A stretch of 64,000 nucleotides of DNA from Alkalicoccus urumqiensis (GTDB lineage: Bacteria; Bacillota; Bacilli; Bacillales; Salisediminibacteriaceae). The DNA lies in NCBI RefSeq assembly GCF_002993335.1, contig NZ_PVNS01000006.1, positions 155,020 to 219,019 of the forward strand, written 5' to 3'. The notes beneath the pieces are model-generated. The model searched no databases, was not told the DNA's origin, and was given only the letters and a program-made list of their open reading frames with translations. The position numbers and the translations under genes were made by a program. This document shows, piece by piece, positions 53,353 through 61,373 of this stretch; position 1 is the stretch's first letter; each line of letters begins with the position of its first letter.

Positions 53353-55080
53353 GTGGTGACTGTGTATACGATCGGCATTGACCTTGGTACAACGAATTCG
53401 GCGGCAGCCTACATGAAAAACGGGGAGCCGGAAATAATCGTCAATGAAGATGGAGAACGAACGACCCCATCTGTTATCCAAATCTCTGAAGCGGCTGATG
53501 ACTTTGGGTCGGTCACTCAATTTAAGCTCGGCTCGCATGCGAAGGACGAATATTCCAGCTATCCGGAGCAGACGATTGTGGAATCCAAGCGGCTCATGGG
53601 GAAGAAAGAAAAACTTTCGGCTGCAGGGCTTTCGTTTACAGCAGAAGATGCGGCTGTAAAAATTCTGCAGGGGATTAAAAAGTCGGCAGAAGAAAAGCTG
53701 GGTGGACCGGTAACGGAAGCAGTCATTACAGTGCCAGCCTACTTTACAGACGACCAGCGTAAAGCGACGAAGCGCGCCGGCGAGCGTGCCGGATTCCGTG
53801 TAGACCGGATTATCAATGAACCGACCGCCGCGGCGCTTGCGTTCGGCATGGATCATCTGGAGACCGATCAGACAATCATCGTCTACGATTTTGGCGGAGG
53901 AACGTTCGACGTCTCCATCATTGAAATATTTGATGGTGTCATCGATGTGAAAGCGACAGCTGGGAACAATCAGCTCGGCGGTGCAGATTTCGATGATGTC
54001 TTGGCAGACTGGATCGTGACTACATTCAATGCAAAAGAAAATCTCGATCTTCTTCAGTTGGGCTCATCAGAGGAAATACTTCAGCGGAAAGTACGGATCC
54101 GTCAGGAAGCGGAGAAAGTGAAAAAGACGCTGTCGTTTCACGAAAAGGCAAAAGTGAATATTCCGTTTATCGCTGTTCTGGACAACCAGCCGGTTACCAT
54201 CTCGCTGGATATCACGAAAGAGCAGTTTGATTCCATGACAAAGCATCTCGTTGAAGAATCGATAGAGCTCGTGCAGAAGGCTCTCGATGACGCAGGAGTC
54301 ACGCGGGAGAATATCGATGAGGTGCTTCTGATCGGAGGTACGACCCGCATTCCATCCATCAAGGAGTGTCTCATTGAACGGTTTCATGTCACGCCGGATA
54401 AAAGCGTGAATCCGGACGAAGCGGTGGCGCTGGGAGCGGCGGTGCAGGCCTCCGTGAAGCAGGGAGACATCCGGCTTACGATTCTCGATATCGCCCCGTA
54501 CCGCATCGGCATTGAAACGGTCTATCTCATGGATGACCGGATGATGAACGGATATTTTAATGAGATTATTCCGAGGAACAGCAAAATCCCGATCTCCGGC
54601 GTCTCTACCTATTTCACCGTAAACGACTTCCAGACTGCTATCGATGTAAATGTATATCAGTCTTTTATAGATAACGAATGGGTCGAAGCCGCAACCTTGA
54701 TGGATACTTTCAAACTTGAAGGAATCCCTGCCGCCCGCGCCGGCGCGGAGCCGATTTCCATCGAATTCGGTTACGATATCAACGGGATTCTCACGCTTCA
54801 TGCGACCATCGTCAGCACAGGCAGACGTGTTACGAAAATCATCAGCCGGAAAGAAAACGACGATGTGCAGACAGCAGAGCCTGTCCCGCCACCGGAAGTA
54901 AATACGGAAGCGTTGGAGCATCTGCTGCAGAAGGCAGAAGAAGTTCTGCAGGAGAAGCCGTCCGAAGTCCGGCTGGAGATGAGTGTTCTGGAGGTCCGGA
55001 GTGCATTGGCGGAAAAGCGGTATGAGGATCTTTCCCGGCTGGAAAACGAACTGACCGACGCGCTTCTGGATGCTATATAG
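53353..55080 (+). CDS. DnaK-like Hsp70 chaperone (accessory)
   Basis: The protein has 575 residues. The nucleotide-binding domain has IGIDLGTTNSAAAYM, VPAYFTDDQRKATKRAGERAG, INEPTAAALAFG, VYDFGGGTFDVSI and LIGGTTRIPSI, so ATPase residues are intact. The substrate domain diverges: DIAPYRIGIET replaces the usual DVTPLSLGIET, and the C-terminal lid is about 40 residues shorter than in DnaK, lacking the acidic tail. Three in-frame GTG codons (53353, 53356, 53362) follow AAAGGG, so the exact start is uncertain. It is encoded between GrpE-like and TPR/J-domain membrane proteins, suggesting a dedicated chaperone team. Confidence 0.9.
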   Translation: MVTVYTIGIDLGTTNSAAAYMKNGEPEIIVNEDGERTTPSVIQISEAADDFGSVTQFKLGSHAKDEYSSYPEQTIVESKRLMGKKEKLSAAGLSFTAEDAAVKILQGIKKSAEEKLGGPVTEAVITVPAYFTDDQRKATKRAGERAGFRVDRIINEPTAAALAFGMDHLETDQTIIVYDFGGGTFDVSIIEIFDGVIDVKATAGNNQLGGADFDDVLADWIVTTFNAKENLDLLQLGSSEEILQRKVRIRQEAEKVKKTLSFHEKAKVNIPFIAVLDNQPVTISLDITKEQFDSMTKHLVEESIELVQKALDDAGVTRENIDEVLLIGGTTRIPSIKECLIERFHVTPDKSVNPDEAVALGAAVQASVKQGDIRLTILDIAPYRIGIETVYLMDDRMMNGYFNEIIPRNSKIPISGVSTYFTVNDFQTAIDVNVYQSFIDNEWVEAATLMDTFKLEGIPAARAGAEPISIEFGYDINGILTLHATIVSTGRRVTKIISRKENDDVQTAEPVPPPEVNTEALEHLLQKAEEVLQEKPSEVRLEMSVLEVRSALAEKRYEDLSRLENELTDALLDAI

Positions 55081-55086
55081 AGGTGG

Positions 55087-56253
55087 ATGATGAAACCGCC
55101 AGCTGCAGGGCAGCGGATCAAAGAGCACCGATACCGGGAGGCAGCGGTACAGTTGGAAAAAGCGGTTGGAGCGAAAAATCACCGGGCTCTGGCGCTTCTA
55201 TACATGAAAACCGGTGAGCTGGAAAAAGCGGCTGGTCACTGGAGGCATGTCCAAGGGGAAGAAGAAGTGCGCCGCTTGTTTGACGAAGAATACGCTCTGT
55301 TTGTAAAAGCAGCAGAAGATTATGAACGAGCCCGGAATTTAATCCGCGATAAAGAATATAAACAGGCCCGCGTCCTTCTTATAGATGCTGTGGAACAGGG
55401 AGGAGAGTGGATTCACCCGGAAATCTACCGTGCACTGCTGCTCGTATGCTTAAAACAGAAACGCATAAGAGAAGCAGCGAAGTGGGCAGCACAAATACCG
55501 GAGCATTATATGGCGCACATGCCACTGAACCGGGCGGCTGGCCTCGTAAGGGAAGCCCTGCAGACGAAACGGTACACTGCCTACGCAGCTATTGCCGTGG
55601 TAGCGGTCTTCTCCGCTGGATTTGCGATGAACCCAGCTCCCTCTCCGCCGGAAGTGGAAAGTACCGCGGCGGTAGAAATAGTATCATCGAATGAATCGTC
55701 CCTTCAGCAGAAAGCGGCAGCCCTGGAAGCTGAAGTTGCCGAACTGGAAGGAGCTATCGCGGAAGCAGAAGCAGCAGAAAAAACGCTGAAGACGGAAAAG
55801 CAGGACCAGGAGGATCTTCTGACGGATGCTGGCTATAATATCGAGGACATTGCTGCGGATGCTGCCTGGAACACGTATGAGGAAGGGAGAAGCGCATTCA
55901 AGAGTGAGGCATACGTCGAAGCTGGAGAGCGGTTTACAGAAAGTCTTCGGTATGGCAGTGAGTACTACTTCAGTGACGATGCGGCCTTCTTCCTTATGGA
56001 AGCCCATAGGAGGAATAGGGCGTTTCCGGAAGCGCTCGACACTGCTGCCGCCTTTTTGGACGAAGAAACGAAGGTTTATACGGCATCGCCGTACGTAGAT
56101 GATGTGTATCTGCTGGAAGCGGAAGTCTTCGAGGAAATGGGCGGAATGGAGCTTGCAGCTGCTCGGTATGAGGAGGTCGCGGACCGTTTTCCTGAGGAGT
56201 GGACTGGAAAGCGGGCGGCCGCCATTTTACAGGAGAGGGGGCAGGGCGGGTGA
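55087..56253 (+). CDS. Membrane-anchored TPR-like protein of the Hsp70 operon
   Basis: The protein has 388 residues beginning 6 nt after the DnaK-like stop. The N-terminal 155 residues form TPR-like helical repeats (YREAAVQLEKAVGAKNHRAL, YKQARVLLIDAVEQGG). One transmembrane helix (AAIAVVAVFSAGFAM, about 165-182) leads to an extracytoplasmic coiled coil (KAAALEAEVAELEGAIAEAE) and further TPR-like repeats to the C-terminus. It could link cytoplasmic chaperone and envelope. Its stop overlaps the J-domain gene (GTGA). Confidence 0.75.
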   Translation: MMKPPAAGQRIKEHRYREAAVQLEKAVGAKNHRALALLYMKTGELEKAAGHWRHVQGEEEVRRLFDEEYALFVKAAEDYERARNLIRDKEYKQARVLLIDAVEQGGEWIHPEIYRALLLVCLKQKRIREAAKWAAQIPEHYMAHMPLNRAAGLVREALQTKRYTAYAAIAVVAVFSAGFAMNPAPSPPEVESTAAVEIVSSNESSLQQKAAALEAEVAELEGAIAEAEAAEKTLKTEKQDQEDLLTDAGYNIEDIAADAAWNTYEEGRSAFKSEAYVEAGERFTESLRYGSEYYFSDDAAFFLMEAHRRNRAFPEALDTAAAFLDEETKVYTASPYVDDVYLLEAEVFEEMGGMELAAARYEEVADRFPEEWTGKRAAAILQERGQGG

Positions 56254-57422
56254 CGACGGTGACTGAACCAACGTATTATGATGTACTTAATGTCAGTCCG
56301 CAGGCCGATGCGGGAGAAATTAAAGCAGCATACTACCGTCTTGTAAAAACGCATTCCAACGAACAGGATCCATTCGTATTTCAACAGTTGACGGAAGCAT
56401 TTCAGACACTTCGGGATGAGGCCCGGCGAGAGGTGTACGACCGGTCCTTGAACACAGATTTGTATTACCATAAGGCGCTTGAGCTTGTGGAGGCGTACGG
56501 CAGGAGCGGGCAGCCGAAAAAACAGCTGGAACTATATGAAGTGCTGCTGGCGAATTATCCGAATGACGAGACCGTGCTGTCGTCATTCAGCCAGTTCCTG
56601 TTATTCTATGAGCACCCTGACAAGGCCCACCCGCTGATTCAACGCGGGCTTTCTGTCTCCAGAGGGGACATGAGGTTTCACTTTCGGGAGCTCTTGGTGC
56701 AGGCACTGACAGGAATGAGGGAATTCGACGAGGCGTTAACAGAAATCAACCGCCTTCTTCTGGATCAGCCTTCAAGCACAAATTTCCAGATGAAAGCAAA
56801 GATTCAATTCTTGCTCGGTGAAAGAGAAGCTGCCGTACGCACGCTGGAAAAAGGGCTGGAACGGGCGGACACGGTATATACGCGCCTGCCGCTTCTCGCG
56901 GTTATGCTGCTCTGCTTCGCTTTTGACGAACGGTTTGACGACTACCGGGAGGTTAAGCAGAAAATTCAAAACGAAGCGAACCGGGAGAATGACCGTGAGT
57001 TTATCCTGCAGTACATGGTTGAAGTGATTCAGGATCTTCCCGATGAAACGTACATTCTGGAAAATATGATTGCTTTTGCTGAAGGGCTGAATGTGGAAGA
57101 GAGCAGCGAATTTAAGGGGAAGTTCGCTGAAGAAAGGCGGCGCCTGCGGAAGTATCTCGCTTATTACAGAGAGAGCGTCCCGGTGGAGCAGGACCCTCCC
57201 ATATATTTTACGTCTTCCACAGCAGAGCCGCCCAAAAAAGAAATAATGAAGGGCAGTCTTGCTGCGGCATTTTTTCTAGGCATCGTCTTCTTATTTTTGT
57301 TCACACCGGTTGTCGGGCTCATCGCCGGCTTTGTTGGATATATCTACCCCCGGGCAGCGAGAATCACTCTGCAGGTAGTGGGGGTAGTGCTGATTTTGCT
57401 GCTGTTTTATGTGCTGATCTAG
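56250..57422 (+). CDS. Membrane J-domain-like protein with degenerate HPD motif
   Basis: The protein has 390 residues from the GTG that overlaps the previous stop, with AGGAGAGGGG upstream. Residues 9-60 are a J domain (YYDVLNVSPQADAGEIKAAYYRLVK, then FQTLRDEARREVYDRSL), but the HPD tripeptide needed to stimulate Hsp70 ATPase is HSN at residues 35-37. TPR-like helices fill the middle (HPLIQRGLSVSRGDMRFHF and so on), and two C-terminal membrane helices end the protein. It may act as a J-like recruiting or regulatory partner of the adjacent DnaK-like protein rather than a conventional activator. Confidence 0.83.
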   Translation: MTTVTEPTYYDVLNVSPQADAGEIKAAYYRLVKTHSNEQDPFVFQQLTEAFQTLRDEARREVYDRSLNTDLYYHKALELVEAYGRSGQPKKQLELYEVLLANYPNDETVLSSFSQFLLFYEHPDKAHPLIQRGLSVSRGDMRFHFRELLVQALTGMREFDEALTEINRLLLDQPSSTNFQMKAKIQFLLGEREAAVRTLEKGLERADTVYTRLPLLAVMLLCFAFDERFDDYREVKQKIQNEANRENDREFILQYMVEVIQDLPDETYILENMIAFAEGLNVEESSEFKGKFAEERRRLRKYLAYYRESVPVEQDPPIYFTSSTAEPPKKEIMKGSLAAAFFLGIVFLFLFTPVVGLIAGFVGYIYPRAARITLQVVGVVLILLLFYVLI

Positions 57423-57427
57423 GAGGG

Positions 57428-57454
57428 AGCACCTTTTAAGGTGTTTCTTTTTTT
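57428..57454 (+). terminator. Terminator of the accessory Hsp70 operon
   Basis: The perfect palindrome CACCTT-TT-AAGGTG at 57430-57443 is followed by TTTCTTTTTTT. Confidence 0.85.
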
Positions 57455-57540
57455 GTCTGGAGCAGGAGGTGCACCGGTTCGTAAGGGAGAGGTAGAAAAA
57501 AGCTTAAAGTGAATGATTTAAGAAATACTGGACTTTTCAT

Positions 57541-58164
57541 TTACACCGGCTGGTGAATAAAAATAATAAACCACTCCAACAGCAACTGAAGTAAGAAAAA
57601 TAGGAGAAGGCCTGCCAGGACATTAATGCTGGATACTCCACCTTTCTTTTTCAGTCGGGCTTCTTTCAGTGCGGGTTCTCCGTCAGAAAGCAGAATCTGT
57701 TCCACTTTTCTCGCTGCACTGTTGAAGTATAAATAATCTCCAAAAATACCTGACAGAAAAAAAGTTATAAGATAGGCAATAAAATAAAAGCCATCGAAAT
57801 GGTAAACAGATCCAAACGAAATGAGGTAAATACCCAGCCAGATACCTAAAAAAGCAAACGCCGTTTTATACATTTTTCTGTACCAGAGCCAATAATACGA
57901 GAAGAAAAAAGCACCCCAATTCCACCCGATTTTAGGTACCGCGCTGTTATCTGCATATCCCCACTTCGTTAAGTACTTCCCCTGTTTGGGTCCGATGAAT
58001 AACTGCAGCGCGCTTACGTTTTCCCTGGCATTAAAAAAGGCCGCACCAGGTGCTTCAGGAGCTGTATTTTCATCAGGGTAATCGAATGCTGCTCGCTTTG
58101 TTCCGCATTTCGGACATGCTCGAAACGTCGCTTCCAGTAAAAAACCGCAATTAGTACAGTACAT
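57541..58164 (-). CDS. Zinc-ribbon DUF2628-like membrane protein
   Basis: The protein has 207 residues from an ATG with GGAGG upstream on the minus strand. The zinc ribbon CTNCGFLLEATFRACPKCG is at the N-terminus, followed by a linker with KQGKYLTKWGYA, then WNWGAFFFSYYWLWYRKMYKTAF, typical of DUF2628 proteins, and two or three membrane helices. It is the third zinc-ribbon membrane protein within 10 kb and is convergent with the Hsp70 operon. Function is unknown; family members are often near envelope-stress genes. Confidence 0.75.
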   Translation of the reverse strand: MYCTNCGFLLEATFRACPKCGTKRAAFDYPDENTAPEAPGAAFFNARENVSALQLFIGPKQGKYLTKWGYADNSAVPKIGWNWGAFFFSYYWLWYRKMYKTAFAFLGIWLGIYLISFGSVYHFDGFYFIAYLITFFLSGIFGDYLYFNSAARKVEQILLSDGEPALKEARLKKKGGVSSINVLAGLLLFFLLQLLLEWFIIFIHQPV

Positions 58165-58307
58165 ATTCTCCCTCCTTGGTTATCTGCTGTAACGAATAGC
58201 CGCATGAGTAATTATTGAAAAAGGGGCTATAGAGGTTAAGGCGGCAGTGATGGCTGAAAAAAACACTATCAAATAAAGGCGGAAAGATGATTATATATTT
58301 TAAGTAA

Positions 58308-58336
58308 TTGTGTCTATGTCTTACGTAGTATATAAT
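58308..58336 (+). promoter_or_regulatory. Sigma-A promoter of the stalk-domain protein gene
   Basis: TTGTGT (58308-58313) and a perfect TATAAT (58331-58336) are separated by 17 nt, leaving a leader of about 105 nt. Confidence 0.75.
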
Positions 58337-58368
58337 CCATATTATACATATTTAGGGAGGATAAATAC

Positions 58369-58407
58369 ATGGGCAATCAGTGGAATTTACAAAGGAGCTA
58401 TCGGTGA
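58369..58407 (+). CDS. Possible 12-residue leader peptide
   Basis: GGGAGG (58355-58360) lies 8 nt before an ATG opening the short frame MGNQWNLQRSYR, which ends at TGA 58405. It sits inside the leader between the promoter and the stalk-domain gene. It may regulate translation downstream or be chance; there is no attenuator hairpin that I can see. Confidence 0.35.
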   Translation: MGNQWNLQRSYR

Positions 58408-58447
58408 AAAAAGGCGTGTTTACATAACTATCTAGGAGGGTTACATT

Positions 58448-59473
58448 ATGAAAAAGGGAGCGTCATTACTCTTTGCAATTATCGTGTTTTTTATGCTGGT
58501 TCCGGCTGCACATGCTGCCCAGCCGCTCGTTGTCGTGAACGGACAGGTACTGGAAGGAGACCAGCCGCCGCTCATGAAAAACTACCGGACGCTCGTTCCA
58601 CTGCGGGCCGCGGCCGAAGCGCTCGGTGCTGAGGTGTCATGGGAAGCAGGAACGATTACGATTGAAAAAGACGGCGGCGTGATTCAGCTCCGCGTAAATA
58701 ACACCCGCGCCGTCGTAAACGGAGGAAACGTCACGCTCGACGTGCCTGCGGAAGTGACGAAAAACAACCGTACCGTGATCCCGCTCCGTTTTGTCAGTGA
58801 ACACCTTGGTGCAGATGTAACTTGGGACAGCAGAAAACGCGTTGCATCTATAACAGATGAGAGAGATAGGAGTGGGCTGATCGAGGAAATTTATGAAAAA
58901 GGAGAATTATTCGAAGACATTATCTTGTATGCTTTTACACATAACCTGCCGATCCACGCAGTTTCAGATGACTTAGAGAAGTATGCTACGCCATCCTATA
59001 TTTACAGCGAAGGGCAGCGGCTTCTGTCGGATCATACCCTCTGCTATGAGTGTGATTCAAGGTATTTTCCGTGGCATATATCCCCAGAACTTGAGATGAG
59101 TATTGAGCCAATCGCTCCAACGTTAATGGAACTACGTACGTTTATTCGCGGCACAGCTATGGAAGACAGCACAGCAGCAGTATATACCGTTGAACAAATT
59201 AATGGAGAGTGGCTGATCGATAGCTACCGTCAAGGCCCTGCAAGATTGTCTCGACCGATGACAGCGAATGAAGCCGCCTACATGCTCAAAAAAGAAGAAC
59301 TCGTACCGGATGATGCCATTCTGCACCACAGCCATACGTACCCACATATCAGCGGGCCTTCCTACGATTGGACAAGCAGAGATCCTCATCATTATTTCTT
59401 CGTAGAGAGCCGTATCGGAAATAGAAATATGTACATCAATGTCTTCGATGGAACGATCAACGGAGGAATTTAA
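58448..59473 (+). CDS. Secreted protein with copper amine oxidase-like stalk domain
   Basis: The protein has 341 residues. A signal peptide (KKGASLLFAIIVFFMLVPAAHA) is cleaved after AHA. Residues 25-135 are two half-repeats of the stalk domain (PPLMKNYRTLVPLRAAAEALGAEVSWE and NNRTVIPLRFVSEHLGADVTWD). The C-terminal 200 residues are an unrecognised domain ending in HHYFFVESRIGNRNMYINVFDGTINGG. AGGAGGG precedes the ATG. It is exported to the cell surface or medium. A second copy of its last 35 codons lies downstream at 59589, showing a past tandem duplication. Confidence 0.82.
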   Translation: MKKGASLLFAIIVFFMLVPAAHAAQPLVVVNGQVLEGDQPPLMKNYRTLVPLRAAAEALGAEVSWEAGTITIEKDGGVIQLRVNNTRAVVNGGNVTLDVPAEVTKNNRTVIPLRFVSEHLGADVTWDSRKRVASITDERDRSGLIEEIYEKGELFEDIILYAFTHNLPIHAVSDDLEKYATPSYIYSEGQRLLSDHTLCYECDSRYFPWHISPELEMSIEPIAPTLMELRTFIRGTAMEDSTAAVYTVEQINGEWLIDSYRQGPARLSRPMTANEAAYMLKKEELVPDDAILHHSHTYPHISGPSYDWTSRDPHHYFFVESRIGNRNMYINVFDGTINGGI

Positions 59474-59509
59474 TCCTCAACTAACTGGGAGTAATGTTGA
59501 ACTGATAAA

Positions 59510-59545
59510 AACAGTCCGGCCTTCCAGGAGAAGAGCCGGACTGTT
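59510..59545 (+). terminator. Terminator hairpin after the stalk-domain gene
   Basis: AACAGTCCGGC (59510-59520) pairs perfectly with GCCGGACTGTT (59535-59545). Only a short T-tract follows, and the next hairpin (59551-59584) backs it up. Confidence 0.7.
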
Positions 59546-59550
59546 TGGAA

Positions 59551-59584
59551 AAAACAACTAACTGCGCCCCAGTTAGTTGTTTTT
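59551..59584. terminator. Second, bidirectional terminator hairpin
   Basis: AAAACAACTAACT (59551-59563) pairs with AGTTAGTTGTTTTT (59571-59584). It has a T-tract on one strand and an A-tract on the other. Confidence 0.85.
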
Positions 59585-59588
59585 CTGA

Positions 59589-59696
59589 CGAACGATAAAC
59601 CGCGATCTGCATCATTATTTTTACGTGCAGACACCAAACGGCAGTCAAAACATCTATGTCAACGTGTACGATGGGATGGTTCATAACGGCCTGTAA
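59589..59696 (+). pseudogene. C-terminal fragment of a stalk-domain protein paralogue
   Basis: The frame gives NRDLHHYFYVQTPNGSQN and IYVNVYDGMVHNGL followed by TAA at 59694. This matches the end of the preceding gene (SRDPHHYFFVESRIGNRN, MYINVFDGTINGGI). The rest of the paralogue is missing, so this is a deletion remnant of a tandem duplication. A terminator follows at 59709. Confidence 0.8.
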
Positions 59697-59708
59697 GGGA
59701 AAAAAGAG

Positions 59709-59750
59709 CAGCTCCGGTCCGTCGCAGACGGCCGGGCTGTTTTTCTTTTA
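59709..59750 (+). terminator. Terminator after the paralogue fragment
   Basis: CAGCTCCGG (59709-59717, one bulged T) pairs with CCGGGCTG (59732-59739) and is followed by TTTTTCTTTT. Confidence 0.7.
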
Positions 59751-59807
59751 CGAGGAGGGGGCAGATCGCAGGTGGTTTCCAGCCCGCAGTTATTGGAGGT
59801 TTTTTTG

Positions 59808-59997
59808 CGGGACCGGCAGAACGGCTGAGCAAAACGAGCCCCTGCCGGAACAGGACCGGCTCCCGCCGGACCAATAGCGGCCTCTATCGGAAACAAGACC
59901 GCCGGTACGGGACCTAGTGCGCTGAATCAGACCAGCATACTGCCTTTTCGGACCACGAAGCGGTCCCATTCGAAACAGGAATCACGCTCATCGGACC
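59808..59997. repeat. 21-nt periodic array 3 (CGGACC core)
   Basis: Units of the type TCGGACC/CGGGACC/TCGGAAAC start at 59808, 59829 (weak), 59851, 59866, 59887, 59908, 59927, 59948, 59970 and 59991. Most spacings are 21 nt (range 15-22). The core is the reverse complement of the GGTCCG/GTTCCG core of the array at 63432, so the two arrays are in opposite orientation. It lies at the 3' side of the dehydrogenase gene at 60056. Confidence 0.72.
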
Positions 59998-60055
59998 AGC
60001 CTCTTCCATGCTACAGGTCGGCTCTCCGCCTCTTCTACCAATTTTTTCTACTTCC

Positions 60056-61132
60056 TTACTTCCCGGCAATTTCCTCGAGGTAGGAGGCCACTTTCGTTCC
60101 GGTCTCGGCTGTCGTTGCTGTTCCGCCCATATCGGGCGTGAGCGTATCGCCATCGGCTATCGTCTGTTCCAACGCTTCGAGTACTTTCTTTCCCCACGCT
60201 TCCTCCCCGAAGAAATCGAGCATTTGACTGATGGACCAGATCGCCGCGAGCGGATTCGCTTTCTGCTGTCCGGCGATATCCGGGGCCGAGCCGTGGATCG
60301 GTTCAAACATCGAAGGGTACGTTTTCTCGGGATTGATATTCGCTCCCGCAGCCAGGCCGAGGCCGCCGGTCAGGCCGGCGCCCAGATCGGTGATGATATC
60401 GCCGAACAGGTTGGACGTGACGACGACTTCGAAGCGGGCAGGGTCGGTCACAAAAAACATGCTGGCTGCATCCACTAAGTAGGAATGCGTTGGAATATCC
60501 GGATAGTCGCGGCTCACTTCCTCAAACACTTCATCCCAGAACACCATCGAATAGTTTAACGCATTGCCTTTACTGATGCTGGTGACCGATTTGTTCAGCG
60601 CCTTTGCTTCTTCAAACGCATAGCGGATAATCCGCTCGGTTCCTTTGCGGGAAAACACGCCGGTCTGGAGAGCCACTTCTTCCGGGGTGCCTTGGAACAG
60701 CCGGTCCCCTGCACCTGCGTATTCACCTTCGCTGTTTTCGCGGATGACGAGCATATCAATGTCGCTGTACTCCGCCCGGAGCGGGGACGTCACCCCTTCC
60801 AGAAGTTTAATCGGGCGGATGTTTACGTACTGATCGAAGGATTTCCGGATTTTCAGCAGTAGATCCCAGAGGGAAATGTGATCCGGCACTCCCGGATAGC
60901 CGACGGCGCCGAGATAGATCGCGTCGAACTTTTTCAGCTGCTCGATGCCGTCCTCGTCCATCATTTTTCCGTACCGGTGGTAATATTCGCATCCCCACGG
61001 AAACTCCGTTGATTCAAAGGCAATCGAGGGATCCAGCTGCTCGATTGTTTTCAATATCTTATATCCTTCCGCCGTCACTTCCGGCCCGATCCCGTCCCCC
61101 GGGATGCCTGCGATATGAAATGTTTTCGTCAT
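60056..61132 (-). CDS. Tartrate/isopropylmalate-type dehydrogenase
   Basis: This 358-residue protein belongs to the beta-decarboxylating hydroxyacid dehydrogenase family. It has HIAGIPGDGIGPEVTAEGY at the N-terminus, LWDLLLKIRKSFDQYVNIRPIKLL, NSEGEYAGAG, the metal-binding SNLFGDIITDLGAGLTGGLG and EPIHGSAPDIAGQ. The SLWDLLLKIRKSFDQY loop is characteristic of tartrate dehydrogenase/decarboxylase and D-malate dehydrogenase rather than LeuB. The ATG at 61132 is chosen because TAGGAG lies 8 nt upstream. It stands alone, divergent from betA, with no leu genes nearby. Confidence 0.88.
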   Translation of the reverse strand: MTKTFHIAGIPGDGIGPEVTAEGYKILKTIEQLDPSIAFESTEFPWGCEYYHRYGKMMDEDGIEQLKKFDAIYLGAVGYPGVPDHISLWDLLLKIRKSFDQYVNIRPIKLLEGVTSPLRAEYSDIDMLVIRENSEGEYAGAGDRLFQGTPEEVALQTGVFSRKGTERIIRYAFEEAKALNKSVTSISKGNALNYSMVFWDEVFEEVSRDYPDIPTHSYLVDAASMFFVTDPARFEVVVTSNLFGDIITDLGAGLTGGLGLAAGANINPEKTYPSMFEPIHGSAPDIAGQQKANPLAAIWSISQMLDFFGEEAWGKKVLEALEQTIADGDTLTPDMGGTATTAETGTKVASYLEEIAGK

Positions 61133-61317
61133 GGCTCTCACTCCTACGTATGTATAGATATTTTGCGCACAGCCTCAAGTATACAGGGAATGAATTCGTT
61201 TACATAGTTTTGTTTCTCCTAAATAGGTGGTATCTTCTTTTTTATTCGTCCGGAGAAAATACCGTCTGTCCGGTTTACAAAGAAAGTGTCGTGTGATAAA
61301 TTTAAAATATTAAATAC

Positions 61318-61335
61318 GTTAAATAAATATTTAAC
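61318..61335. promoter_or_regulatory. Operator-like palindrome upstream of betA
   Basis: GTTAAATA-AA-TATTTAAC is a perfect 18-bp inverted repeat 38 nt before the betA ATG, in the divergent region. It may bind a choline-responsive repressor (GbsR or BetI type), but the regulator gene is not in the window. Confidence 0.55.
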
Positions 61336-61373
61336 AAAACAAACAAGGAAACTTTATCAGGAGGCTGTTTTAT

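Noticed and set aside
54067..55182. 371-residue open frame on the minus strand
   Set aside because: It lies fully inside the DnaK-like gene on the other strand and shows no recognisable family.
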